From JBAXBF01 sp034429745 (GTDB lineage: Bacteria; Chloroflexota; Anaerolineae; Anaerolineales; DRKV01), in contig DAOUFY010000065.1 of the NCBI GenBank assembly GCA_034429745.1, forward strand, positions 1 to 29,717: 29,717 bases of DNA, read 5' to 3'. The position numbers were made by a program, and so were the translations under genes. This document shows positions 15,648 through 24,008 of the stretch, in pieces. The notes below the pieces were generated by a model that made no database searches, had not been told where the DNA came from, and saw only the letters and a program-made list of their open reading frames with translations. Position 1 is the first letter of the stretch, and the number at the start of each line of letters is the position of its first letter.

Positions 15648-16640
15648 ATGACAGCAATTTTACCTAAAGGCTACATTTTACATGATAGATATCCGATCAA
15701 TAAAGTTATTGGTCAGGGCGGCTCAGGCTGCGTATATTTAGCCGAAGACCTACGTTTAGAAGGCAGGTTATGTGCAATAAAAGAAGTAAAACATGATTTA
15801 TCATTGCCGCCTGAATTAATTGCTCAAGCACGTGAACAATTTCAACGGGAAGCTGTGGTTCTAGCCCGGCTTGATCATCCTAATTTGCCCAAAGTCTCCG
15901 ATTTCTTCAGTTACGAAGGAAAAGATTATCTTGTCATGGATTATATTCCCGGCAAAGACCTGCGATCAATTATGCTCGAAGCTCGTCAAAAAAATCAAAT
16001 AATACCCGAAAGTACTATTCTCAAGTGGGCATATCAAATCGCAGATGCTCTTGCTTATCTTCATAGTCAACAACCGCCAATTCTACACCGTGATATAAAA
16101 CCCAGCAATATCAAACTTATGCCAAGCGGCCTTATCAAGTTAGTAGATTTTGGTTTAGTAAAATTTTTATCTTCCACGGAAGTTACTGTAACAATAATTC
16201 AAGGAAGAGGTACAGCTACATACATTCCTCTTGAGCAGTATGGAGGAGACACTGGACATACTGATGTCCGTAGTGATATTTATGCTTTTGGAGCAACGCT
16301 ATATCATCTGCTAACAGGAAAGCCCCCAATGGAAGCCCGCGATCGGTTCTTAAATCCTCAAATCTCCTTATCTATTAGAGAACATAATCCATCAGTTAGC
16401 CCTAAAACAGAACGAGCCGTTCTCTGGGCAATGAACCTTCATCCAGATGAACGTCCCCAATCAATTGGAGAGTTTCGCATCGCTTTGCTGGGCAATTGGA
16501 ATCCTAATACCCAATCTATCACTTCCCTGCCCTCTCCCTCTCTTGCTGACCTTTTTTCACTAAAGAAAGAGACATACCTAGCCTTTGGTTGTGTGCTTAT
16601 GCTATTTATTAGCTTAATTTTCACCCTTCTTGTTGAGTAG
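15648..16640 (+). CDS. Ser/Thr protein kinase with C-terminal membrane anchor
   Basis: This is a Hanks-type kinase of 330 residues. Visible elements are the glycine loop VIGQGGSGCVYLAED, the ATP lysine K45 in CAIKEV, the catalytic HRDIKPSN (D149, K151), DFG at 167-169, an activation segment with TVTIIQGRGTATYIPLEQYGG, and VRSDIYAFGATLYHLLTGKPP. A single hydrophobic segment (about 309-329) ends the protein, so the kinase faces the cytoplasm with essentially nothing outside. The frame is open further upstream, but ATG 15648 is chosen because an AGAAGAG site lies before it and the family start (LPKGYILHDRYPI) follows. Its last 27 bp overlap the convergent GH3 gene. Confidence 0.93.
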   Translation: MTAILPKGYILHDRYPINKVIGQGGSGCVYLAEDLRLEGRLCAIKEVKHDLSLPPELIAQAREQFQREAVVLARLDHPNLPKVSDFFSYEGKDYLVMDYIPGKDLRSIMLEARQKNQIIPESTILKWAYQIADALAYLHSQQPPILHRDIKPSNIKLMPSGLIKLVDFGLVKFLSSTEVTVTIIQGRGTATYIPLEQYGGDTGHTDVRSDIYAFGATLYHLLTGKPPMEARDRFLNPQISLSIREHNPSVSPKTERAVLWAMNLHPDERPQSIGEFRIALLGNWNPNTQSITSLPSPSLADLFSLKKETYLAFGCVLMLFISLIFTLLVE

Positions 16641-19442
16641 CAAATCATACAAGATAAAAATAACAGCACTTAATCCACTTCCAGCAATAGAAAACACTAC
16701 ATTCGTCCAATATCCTGCTTCCTCCCATATCTCTTGACTGCCGGGTAATTTCAAAACCGCATAGCTATATGATATTAATCCCATAAGCATGGTTATTAAT
16801 CCTGCTTGCATGCTCCAACGGACCTTGCCTTGTATAAGCCCATAGTGATAAACTCCCCAACTCAATATAAATATAATAATCACAGATATTATCCACACCA
16901 ATAAGTGTTGAACACTTTTATTTAACGTTTTACTTTCAACGACAATCGGTGTGGGTACCATAACCATTTCAGGTATTGGTGAAGGCATGATCATTGATGT
17001 TGGCTGGAATATCTGAGTCGGAATTCCTTCTCCAGGAACCTCGATTCTAATTACCTGAGATTTTACTGCCATTTCACTCTTTACACTGACTTCATAAGTT
17101 CCAGGATTTTTTAGAGAAAACGTCGCTCGTGCCATTCCAGCACTCGTTGCAGCTACCAATTCATCTACTATTGTACTAACTTCACCCTTGCTTGTGATTA
17201 TAAAGTGCACCGGAGTATTATCTGGAACAATGTGTCCGTTATAATCTTTTATTTCACCAGCTCTCAATGTTACCAAATCACCAACGTTTAATTTAATACC
17301 AATTCCGCTGCTTTCAGTTGCCGATATAGTCTCAACCGGCTTGCTGGTTGACTCCACGATTAAAGGGATAACTTGCTGAGCATCAGGTGCGATGACACTA
17401 ATCAGATCATAACCCACTCCCTGTACAGAAACCGGCAGCGAACCCGGCACCGGTCTTAATTCATTAAACAGCAATCTTGCAGCAACCTCAATAAATTGAG
17501 GTCCTTTACTGTACAATCCATAATATGCTGTTATCTTTGAAATATTTGTCGAATCAAGATAATAGGGTGCATTAAACGCAAACACAATAACATTCTTATT
17601 CCTCAATAGATAAGAGCGCTCTGAAATAAACTGCCTCATGGCTAATGATTCAGGCCGGTTCGTCTTTACATCCAACATGGAAATAACAATCCAGCGTGCT
17701 TGGCGCAAATAATATTCCAAATTCGTTATCCCACGTTGTTTTTCCAGCATTGCTTTCACTTCAGTTGATGAAAAGGATATCAAATCCTGACTGCGAATTT
17801 GCCCTCCCGCACTTTGACCATACAAACGTACAACCGCTTGCTGTAAAGCATCTTTGGGCATAACTGTTTGTTCTGGACATTTACTGCATTGTTTTACAGT
17901 GTATGTGTCAGTTAAAAATACAATTTTTTCACCCAATTGAGGAGATGTGGGTAAAATGTTTTCCAATTCTGCAGCGGTTGGGTCAATAAGGGTAGCGGCT
18001 TTTTGAGCCACCTCAAAAGTTATTTCTCTCCCTTTTCCGATGTTTTCCAAGTCCTCAAAGGGTGGGATAACTTTTTGAAGCTCAAATTTAGGATATATTT
18101 TCAATTTTAAGGAAAGAATCCTAAATACAGCTTCATCTACTCGCTTCGCAAAAGCATTATCTTCGCGATATTTCTGCTCAAAAAATTCAATCATTTTTAA
18201 TATTGTTGTAGTAGAATCGGGATCACCGCTTGATACTACATTACCTAAGAGCAATAAATCATTTCCCGCTAGCAGAGCATCCCGTGCGACAATGCGAGCA
18301 TTAAAAGTTTGTTCAGTTGGATCAAAAAACCTTCTCACTGCTAGACTGCCAATATCATCACTAACTAAAACGCCATTGTTTTTACGCCATGCATCTAATG
18401 CAGGCAAACTCATCAGTTGACTCAATGCCTGAGGATCAAAACATAAGGGTTTTGTCGTTGTTCGAATATTTCCTTGAAAGCCTTGATATCGAATAGGGGA
18501 CGTCATTAAAGCATCCACAGTCGATTCAGGGTCTGAAGCATTTCCAGTAACTGCAAAAAAAGGTGATAACTCAATTTGAGTTAATTGTTCCAATGACTTC
18601 CGAATCGTAGCTACCTCTTCATCGGGCAATCTATCAGAACCACCTCTACCTGCAAAATGCTTTCCTACTAATGCAATCCGATCCTTGCTGCCGATATGCA
18701 CTCCTCGAATATAAGCTTTGGCAAACTCTCCTACCCAAAAAGGATCACCGCCAAACGTCCTTGTTCCCATATCACCTAATCCTTCTGGATTCGGGTTTTC
18801 CAAAATATCCAGGGAAGGTCCAAATAACATATTAATCCCCAAAGCTGATAGCTCAAATCCTTTTATCTTGCCCACTTTTTCCGCCAAATTTGGGTCCCAT
18901 GTTGCCCCAAGAGCCATTTGATTCGGTTGGGGTGTTAATCCGCTAAGGATCTGATCATGAGGTGCCCCATCGCCTTCCTGATTAATTCCAATAAACAGGG
19001 GGATGTAACTAGGAAAGTAAGCGTTTCCTTTATCATCCTTAATTTCATGCTGAGATGTTTCATTCTCAATTTCTTGTAAACTCTTAATCATTGACCATGT
19101 GGAATTAATGATATCAGTCTGCGAAAAATTATCATTAGCAGCAGATAACATTACACCCCCAATATGGCCTTGAGTTATCAACTGATAAATTTGAGAATTA
19201 GGGCTCGTATCAGTCCCTGTAAAACTAACTACCAACAACTGTCCAATTTTTTCTCGCGGAGTGAGTTTTTCCAAAAGCTCTGTAGCAGTCATTTGAGTCA
19301 TTTCACTTGTTTCGTCATCAACTTGACTGCTCCCATTCATCACCTTAGCTGAAACACTTATATTAAAAACAAAGCATAAGACAGTAATACTTAAGATTAT
19401 CTTGTTAATGTAATGAAAAGCATATCTCAATAAATACATCAT
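16614..19442 (-). CDS. Membrane-anchored glycoside hydrolase family 3 protein
   Basis: This large GH3 protein (942 residues from the chosen start) belongs to the beta-N-acetylhexosaminidase/beta-glucosidase group. An N-terminal hydrophobic stretch ending SVSAKV looks like a signal peptide or anchor. The (beta/alpha)8 domain has GQLLVVSFTG, GGVMLSAAND, LFIGINQEGD, LGINMLFGPSLDI, VGKHFAGRGGSD (about 259-270) and the nucleophile region VLVSDDIGSLAV (about 360). A GH3 C-terminal domain, an Ig-like region (PDNTPVHFIIT and NPGTYEVSVKSE) and three C-terminal membrane helices follow. The catalytic outer part should be extracytoplasmic. The NagZ DSH loop is replaced by RLPDEE, so acid/base catalysis and substrate are uncertain. 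ATG 19442 is preferred over an upstream ATG at 19493. Confidence 0.82.
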   Translation of the reverse strand: MMYLLRYAFHYINKIILSITVLCFVFNISVSAKVMNGSSQVDDETSEMTQMTATELLEKLTPREKIGQLLVVSFTGTDTSPNSQIYQLITQGHIGGVMLSAANDNFSQTDIINSTWSMIKSLQEIENETSQHEIKDDKGNAYFPSYIPLFIGINQEGDGAPHDQILSGLTPQPNQMALGATWDPNLAEKVGKIKGFELSALGINMLFGPSLDILENPNPEGLGDMGTRTFGGDPFWVGEFAKAYIRGVHIGSKDRIALVGKHFAGRGGSDRLPDEEVATIRKSLEQLTQIELSPFFAVTGNASDPESTVDALMTSPIRYQGFQGNIRTTTKPLCFDPQALSQLMSLPALDAWRKNNGVLVSDDIGSLAVRRFFDPTEQTFNARIVARDALLAGNDLLLLGNVVSSGDPDSTTTILKMIEFFEQKYREDNAFAKRVDEAVFRILSLKLKIYPKFELQKVIPPFEDLENIGKGREITFEVAQKAATLIDPTAAELENILPTSPQLGEKIVFLTDTYTVKQCSKCPEQTVMPKDALQQAVVRLYGQSAGGQIRSQDLISFSSTEVKAMLEKQRGITNLEYYLRQARWIVISMLDVKTNRPESLAMRQFISERSYLLRNKNVIVFAFNAPYYLDSTNISKITAYYGLYSKGPQFIEVAARLLFNELRPVPGSLPVSVQGVGYDLISVIAPDAQQVIPLIVESTSKPVETISATESSGIGIKLNVGDLVTLRAGEIKDYNGHIVPDNTPVHFIITSKGEVSTIVDELVAATSAGMARATFSLKNPGTYEVSVKSEMAVKSQVIRIEVPGEGIPTQIFQPTSMIMPSPIPEMVMVPTPIVVESKTLNKSVQHLLVWIISVIIIFILSWGVYHYGLIQGKVRWSMQAGLITMLMGLISYSYAVLKLPGSQEIWEEAGYWTNVVFSIAGSGLSAVIFILYDLLLNKKGEN

Positions 19443-19447
19443 GCCAT

Positions 19448-19476
19448 CATTATAGCAGAGGTTAGCATAGTTTTGA
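19448..19476 (-). promoter_or_regulatory. Promoter of the GH3 gene, probably leaderless
   Basis: The minus strand has TTCAAA, a 17-nt spacer and TATAAT, and six nt later ATGATG at 19442/19439. No Shine-Dalgarno sequence precedes these ATGs. The longer reading frame from 19493 would place the promoter inside the coding sequence, which argues for the shorter start. Confidence 0.6.
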
Positions 19477-19557
19477 ATAATTCTCGTATGCACTTATAGT
19501 AAAAAATAAATAATTTTAGAGGTTGATTGTTTGAGAGAAAAATTTTTAAGGTTTAAT

Positions 19558-19588
19558 GATTGACAATTATTTCAATCTATGGTAATAT
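19558..19588 (+). promoter_or_regulatory. Promoter and possible SorC operator
   Basis: TTGACA (19560-19565), a 17-nt spacer and an extended -10 TGGTAATAT (TAATAT at 19583-19588) precede the regulator ATG at 19599 by 10 nt. An imperfect dyad, GATTG (19558-19562) and CAATC (19573-19577), spans the -35 and could be an autoregulatory operator. The TTG of the -35 can be misread as a start codon. Confidence 0.6.
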
Positions 19589-19598
19589 TTTCATTAGC

Positions 19599-20627
19599 AT
19601 GAACCTCATTAGAGATATTATTAGCGATTCACATTACCAAATCCCCTTATCAAGCCCAAAAGAGCTTCAAGATGATTTGGACTTACGGCTTGTAAGCAGG
19701 GTTTTAACTCTCTACTATTTTGACAACCTAACCCAAGCTGAAATTGGGAGACAGTTAAACCTTTCCACTTCAAAAGTTAACCGTCTGCTCAAATTTGCTC
19801 GTCAAAATGGTTTAGTAGAAATCAAAATCAACATTCCACCATATAGCACCATATTTGAGCTGGAAAAAGAACTTGAAAGCATAACCCACGTCCAGAAAGT
19901 GATCATTGCGCCTGCGCCATCAGAAGATCCACAGCAATTGAAACAACTTGTGGGTAAAATGGCAGCACAATTCATCTGCGAGAACATAAAAAACGATGAT
20001 ATAGTCAGCATTGGCGGCGGAAGCACCATCTATGCCATTTTACAGGAGATGGAAACCCAACCTCCACTCAGCATCAAAGTTGTGCCTGCTTTAGGAGGAG
20101 TGCAAGGACGGCATGAAACAGATGTAAATAATTTGGCAGACGAATTTGCGAAAAAATTTGGCGGTTATGCCTATCAGCTTCATGCACCAGCTTTTACCGA
20201 TAGTCAAGCTGAGCGAGAGGCGATCCTCCAAGTGCGGCAAATACAAGAAGTGCTTGAGCTAGCTCGTCAATCGAACAAAGCGATCATTGGAATAGGTACG
20301 ATCAACGAACCGGAATCGAGCTTTTTCCGCTTTACTTCACTCACTACAGAAACCTTGCAAGCAATCCAAACAAACAACGGCGGAGTTGGCGAAATCCTTG
20401 CTCATATATATGATGCCGAAGGAAAGCCTTGCGCGCCGGAATATGGTCAAAGAGTAGTAGGGCTAAACTTAGCTGAATTAAAACAAATTCCACAAAAAAT
20501 TGGTATTGCTGCCACAGAAGCGAAAGCCTTGCCAATAGCCGCTGCCTTGAAAGGTGGATACATTGATATTCTCATCACAGATGAAAAAGCAGCCAGAAAA
20601 GTACTCCAAATATTATCTCAAAAGTAA
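19599..20627 (+). CDS. SorC/DeoR-type sugar-responsive regulator
   Basis: SorC-family regulators bind a phosphorylated sugar or nucleoside-derived effector and control the adjacent catabolic operon. The 342-residue protein has an N-terminal HTH (VLTLYYFDNLTQAEIGRQLNLSTSKVNRLLKFARQNGLVEI) and a C-terminal sugar-isomerase-like effector domain with SIGGGSTIYAI, VPALGGVQGRHETDVNNLA, AIIGIGTI and GYIDILITDEKAA. The reading frame extends upstream to a TTG at 19560, but that TTG is the -35 hexamer, so ATG 19599 is chosen. It is the first gene of the long co-directional array, 17 nt before the E1 alpha gene, and probably controls it. Confidence 0.9.
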   Translation: MNLIRDIISDSHYQIPLSSPKELQDDLDLRLVSRVLTLYYFDNLTQAEIGRQLNLSTSKVNRLLKFARQNGLVEIKINIPPYSTIFELEKELESITHVQKVIIAPAPSEDPQQLKQLVGKMAAQFICENIKNDDIVSIGGGSTIYAILQEMETQPPLSIKVVPALGGVQGRHETDVNNLADEFAKKFGGYAYQLHAPAFTDSQAEREAILQVRQIQEVLELARQSNKAIIGIGTINEPESSFFRFTSLTTETLQAIQTNNGGVGEILAHIYDAEGKPCAPEYGQRVVGLNLAELKQIPQKIGIAATEAKALPIAAALKGGYIDILITDEKAARKVLQILSQK

Positions 20628-20644
20628 TAAAGGAAAATCATAGT

Positions 20645-21676
20645 ATGCCTTATCATCCGCAGGAAATTATCAACACATTTCAGATGGACATTGCCTTAAA
20701 GCGAAAAATTGTTCATCAACTGCCAAAAGAAAAATTGGTGAAGATGCTTGAACAGATGGCTTTAACCCGTTATTTTGAAGAAAATGCTGAAAATTTATAC
20801 ACACGCGGTTTGGTGCACGGTACCATGCACTTATCTATTGGAATGGAAGCCTCGCCGGTAGGAAGCATAGCAGCTATTGAAAAGGATGATTATATTATCC
20901 ATCATCATCGCGGTCATGGGCACACCATTGCTAAGGGAGCCGATTTAGTGCGTATGGTCGCTGAATTTATAGGCAAGGAAGCCGGCTATTGTCGCGGGCG
21001 CGGTGGCTCAATGCACATTGCGGATATTGAAAGCGGTAATTTAGGAGCGACTGGAGTAGTTGCGGCTGGCATACCAACTGCTGTGGGTATTGGACTAGCA
21101 CTGCAAATGAAACGCAGCAATCGAGTTCTTTTATCCTTTTTTGGAGATGGAGCATCTAATGAAGGTGAATTTCACGAATCTTTAAATATGGCGTCAATTT
21201 GGAAACTGCCAATTGTTTTCATTGTGGATAACAATCAATATGGGATGTCTATGGCAAGCGAAAAATCTATGAATATAGATCACATCTCACAACGCGCTTG
21301 TGCATACAACATCCCAGGAGAGAGTGTTGATGGCAACGACGTCATTGCAGTCTATCATGCAGTGTCCGAGGCGGTGCAACGAGCGCGTAAAGGGGAAGGG
21401 ATATCACTCGTAGAAAATATCACCTACCGCTGGCGCGGCCACTCGAAAAGCGATCGCAATCTCTATCGTTCAGATGAGGAAATCAAAGAATGGCAAAAAT
21501 TAGATCCCATTACCCGTTTTGCTGATTTTCTCACAGAAGAAAAAATTATGACTAAAGAAGAAGTAGAACAGATAAAGCACAAGGCATTTAATGCTATTAA
21601 GGAAGCGACTGAAGCTGCCTTAGCATTGCCAGAGCCTTCACCAAACAATATGGAAGAAGAGGTATATGCCCCATGA
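20645..21676 (+). CDS. 2-oxoacid (pyruvate/acetoin-type) dehydrogenase E1 alpha
   Basis: E1 alpha and beta decarboxylate a 2-oxoacid, or cleave acetoin, with thiamine diphosphate and reductively acylate the E2 lipoyl group. The 343-residue protein has TRYFEENAENLYTRG, HLSIGMEASPVG, HHHRGHGHTIAKGAD, GRGGSMHIAD and the ThDP-magnesium motif GDGASNEGEFHESLNMASIWKLP followed by VDNNQYGMS, then YRWRGHSKSD. I cannot separate pyruvate from acetoin specificity. It overlaps E1 beta by 4 nt. Placement behind a SorC regulator, not an AcoR-type activator, suggests a substrate-specific complex and not the housekeeping one. Confidence 0.9.
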   Translation: MPYHPQEIINTFQMDIALKRKIVHQLPKEKLVKMLEQMALTRYFEENAENLYTRGLVHGTMHLSIGMEASPVGSIAAIEKDDYIIHHHRGHGHTIAKGADLVRMVAEFIGKEAGYCRGRGGSMHIADIESGNLGATGVVAAGIPTAVGIGLALQMKRSNRVLLSFFGDGASNEGEFHESLNMASIWKLPIVFIVDNNQYGMSMASEKSMNIDHISQRACAYNIPGESVDGNDVIAVYHAVSEAVQRARKGEGISLVENITYRWRGHSKSDRNLYRSDEEIKEWQKLDPITRFADFLTEEKIMTKEEVEQIKHKAFNAIKEATEAALALPEPSPNNMEEEVYAP

Positions 21677-22677
21677 ATGAAATTGGAACTACGCGTGAAA
21701 TAACCTATCTAGAAGCTGTGCGCGAAGCTATGACGCAGGAAATGCGCCATAACCCCAATGTTTTTCTCATTGGTGAAGATGTCGGTGTTTACGGCGGTGC
21801 TTTTGGAGTCAGCAAAGGAATGATTGAGGAATTTGGGCCGGAACGGGTGCGCGATACACCTATATCTGAAGCTGCAATCGCAGGAGCAACCATTGGAGCC
21901 GCTATGATGGGCATGCGTCCAATCATGGAAATCATGTTTATGGATTTTATTACCATTTCCATGAATCAACTCGTCAATCAAGCGGCTAAGATGCGTTTTA
22001 TGTTTGGCGGGAAAGTCAGTTTGCCTTTTGTTGTCCGTGCCCCAGCCGGCTCTGGCACAGGCGCTGCTGCACAGCATAGCCAATGTCTCGAGGCTTGGTT
22101 TATCAACGTTCCCGGTATCAAAGTCGTTGCTCCTTCTACCCCTTATGATGCCAAAGGCTTGCTGATTTCTTCTATTCGAGATAACAATCCCGTTTTATTC
22201 ATGGAGCATAAATTGCTTTATCGAATAAAGGGGCATGTGCCAGAAGAGATGTACACTATTCCTCTAGGCAAAGCAGAGGTTAAGAGGGAAGGTAAGGATT
22301 TGACTATCATCGCCTATTCAATCATGACACAGCGAGCTTTAGAGGCCGCTGCTGTTCTAGAAAAAGAGGGAATTGATGTGGAAATAATAGACCCCAGATC
22401 CCTCAAGCCCTTTGACCTCGAGACGATTAACCAATCCGTTATGAAGACTGGAAGAGTGCTTATTGTGCATGAAGCACCCAAAACGGGTGGTTTTGGAGCA
22501 GAAATTGCGGCTCTAATAACTGAGGGAGAAGCTTTCGACTGTCTTGATGCCCCTATTAAACGGTTAGCTGGTCGTGATATTCCAATCCCTTACAATAGGA
22601 CATTGGAAAGAGCTGCCGTGCCGCAAGTCGAAGATATTGTGCGTGAAGCGCGCCGTTTAGCGCAGGAGGGCAGGTAG
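21673..22677 (+). CDS. 2-oxoacid (pyruvate/acetoin-type) dehydrogenase E1 beta
   Basis: This is the partner subunit of the preceding E1 alpha, 334 residues. It has TYLEAVREAMTQEMRHNPNVFLIGEDVGVYGGAFGVSKG, ERVRDTPISEAAIAGATIGAAMMGMRPIMEIMFMDF, PAGSGTGAAAQHSQCLEAWF, APSTPYDAKGLLISSIRDNNPVLFMEHK, and the C-terminal EIIDPRSLKPFD and VHEAPKTGGFGAEIAALI. All are typical of E1 beta. It starts with ATGA inside the end of E1 alpha and ends one nt before E2, so the three genes are one tightly coupled unit. No lipoamide dehydrogenase (E3) is present in the window. Confidence 0.93.
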   Translation: MNEIGTTREITYLEAVREAMTQEMRHNPNVFLIGEDVGVYGGAFGVSKGMIEEFGPERVRDTPISEAAIAGATIGAAMMGMRPIMEIMFMDFITISMNQLVNQAAKMRFMFGGKVSLPFVVRAPAGSGTGAAAQHSQCLEAWFINVPGIKVVAPSTPYDAKGLLISSIRDNNPVLFMEHKLLYRIKGHVPEEMYTIPLGKAEVKREGKDLTIIAYSIMTQRALEAAAVLEKEGIDVEIIDPRSLKPFDLETINQSVMKTGRVLIVHEAPKTGGFGAEIAALITEGEAFDCLDAPIKRLAGRDIPIPYNRTLERAAVPQVEDIVREARRLAQEGR

Positions 22678-22678
22678 A

Positions 22679-23935
22679 ATGCCTACTGAAATTATCATGC
22701 CCAAAGTTGATATGGTTCAAGATACTGGCGTTTTTGTTGAATGGCTGAAAAAAGAAGGGGAAAGAGTAAAACAAGGCGAACCACTATTCGTCATCATGAG
22801 TGACAAAGCAGCTATTGAAATTGAGGCACCGGCCGAAGGAATACTTGCTGGCTGCAGCGCAAAAAAGGATGATGTTATACCAGTAGCGCAGACCATTGGA
22901 TATATTCTTCAAGAAGGAGAAACTCTCCCCAAACCCGAAACAATAAAAAGTCCTAAGGCCTTATCCTTCAAAGAAGCTTTGCCAGCAGACTTCCCGTTTG
23001 CAAAAGAAGATACTACATCAGCCGTAGCTCCAACAAAGGATGAAAAAACCATCATCCGAGCTACCCCACTTGCACGCAAGACCGCAAAAGAACATCAGAT
23101 TGATTTAAGTAACATCAAAGGTAGAGGAGAACGCGGCCGGATTCATCAAGCAGATGTTTTAGCATACCTTGAAAATCGCTCAAAAGTTGAGCAAACCTAT
23201 AAGCCCGATACTTCTGCTTTGCCTCCAATACCCATACCGGAAGCTCGTATTAAAAACAAAATTCCATTGGTGGGTGCTCGCAAAATCATTGCGGAACGTA
23301 TGAGATTGAGCGCTTCCCAAATACCCCATTTCTATGAGTCCATCCATGTAAATGCAGGTGAGCTTATTCGTCTGCAGAAAATATTAGAGCCAACAATTCA
23401 AAGCAAGCATCAGCTTAAACTCACCTATACCTGCGTGCTTGCCTTGGCTGTCTCCAGAACACTTATGTTGCACCCCAACTTCAATGCATCTCTTGTAGGG
23501 GATGAGATTATCCAATGGGAAGATATTCATATAGGGATAGCAACAGCATTGGAAGACAATTTAGTCGTACCAGTTGTTCGAAATACTCAAACCAAAAATT
23601 TGCTAGAGATTACGAAAGAAATTAACCGTTTGACTGCTGCTGCAAAAGAAAGAAAATTAGAGCCAAGAGAAATGAGTGGCAGTACATTTACCATTTCCAA
23701 TTTGGGTATGTACGGTATTGAATCATTTACAGCATTGATTAATCCGCCTGAAGCAGCCATCCTCGCAGTTGGTTCAATCCATGATACTCCAAAGTATGAA
23801 TCCAATGGTTGGGCGGTTCAGCAAGTAATGCAGCTTATTTTAAGTGTTGATCATCGCATTAACAATGGTGCTGCTGCTGCAAAATTTCTTAACGACTTGA
23901 AAGAACGATTAGAAAACCCTTATATATTGTTGTAA
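22679..23935 (+). CDS. 2-oxoacid dehydrogenase E2 acyltransferase
   Basis: The 418-residue E2 core protein has one lipoyl domain (about 1-78, lipoyl lysine K43 in MSDKAAIEIEAP), a linker, an E1/E3-binding domain (about 122-162, ATPLARKTAKEHQIDLSNIK) and the catalytic domain (about 190-418: ARKIIAERM, TFTISNLGMYGIESFTALINPPEAAILAVG). The active-site motif, normally DHRxxDG, reads DHRINNG (391-397). H392 is kept, but the usual Asp at 396 is Asn. Activity is probably retained, but this is worth noting. A 73-nt gap separates it from the PTS IIB gene and no terminator hairpin is evident there. Confidence 0.92.
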   Translation: MPTEIIMPKVDMVQDTGVFVEWLKKEGERVKQGEPLFVIMSDKAAIEIEAPAEGILAGCSAKKDDVIPVAQTIGYILQEGETLPKPETIKSPKALSFKEALPADFPFAKEDTTSAVAPTKDEKTIIRATPLARKTAKEHQIDLSNIKGRGERGRIHQADVLAYLENRSKVEQTYKPDTSALPPIPIPEARIKNKIPLVGARKIIAERMRLSASQIPHFYESIHVNAGELIRLQKILEPTIQSKHQLKLTYTCVLALAVSRTLMLHPNFNASLVGDEIIQWEDIHIGIATALEDNLVVPVVRNTQTKNLLEITKEINRLTAAAKERKLEPREMSGSTFTISNLGMYGIESFTALINPPEAAILAVGSIHDTPKYESNGWAVQQVMQLILSVDHRINNGAAAAKFLNDLKERLENPYILL

Positions 23936-24008
23936 GTATTAATGAAAATTTAGTTCGTTTTAATGTATCCTATATATAAAAATAAACACTACTTATGAGG
24001 AGAAAAAT

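Noticed and set aside
19443..19493. Longer N-terminus of the GH3 protein from ATG 19493
   Set aside because: It would place a TTCAAA-17-TATAAT promoter inside the gene and put a polar stretch before the signal-like segment.
19560..19598. N-terminal extension of the SorC regulator from a TTG
   Set aside because: The TTG is part of the TTGACA promoter element. The family's conserved sequence starts well after ATG 19599.
21709..22083. 124-residue minus-strand ORF inside E1 beta
   Set aside because: It is a shadow of E1 beta with His-rich low-complexity composition and no recognisable motif or upstream site.
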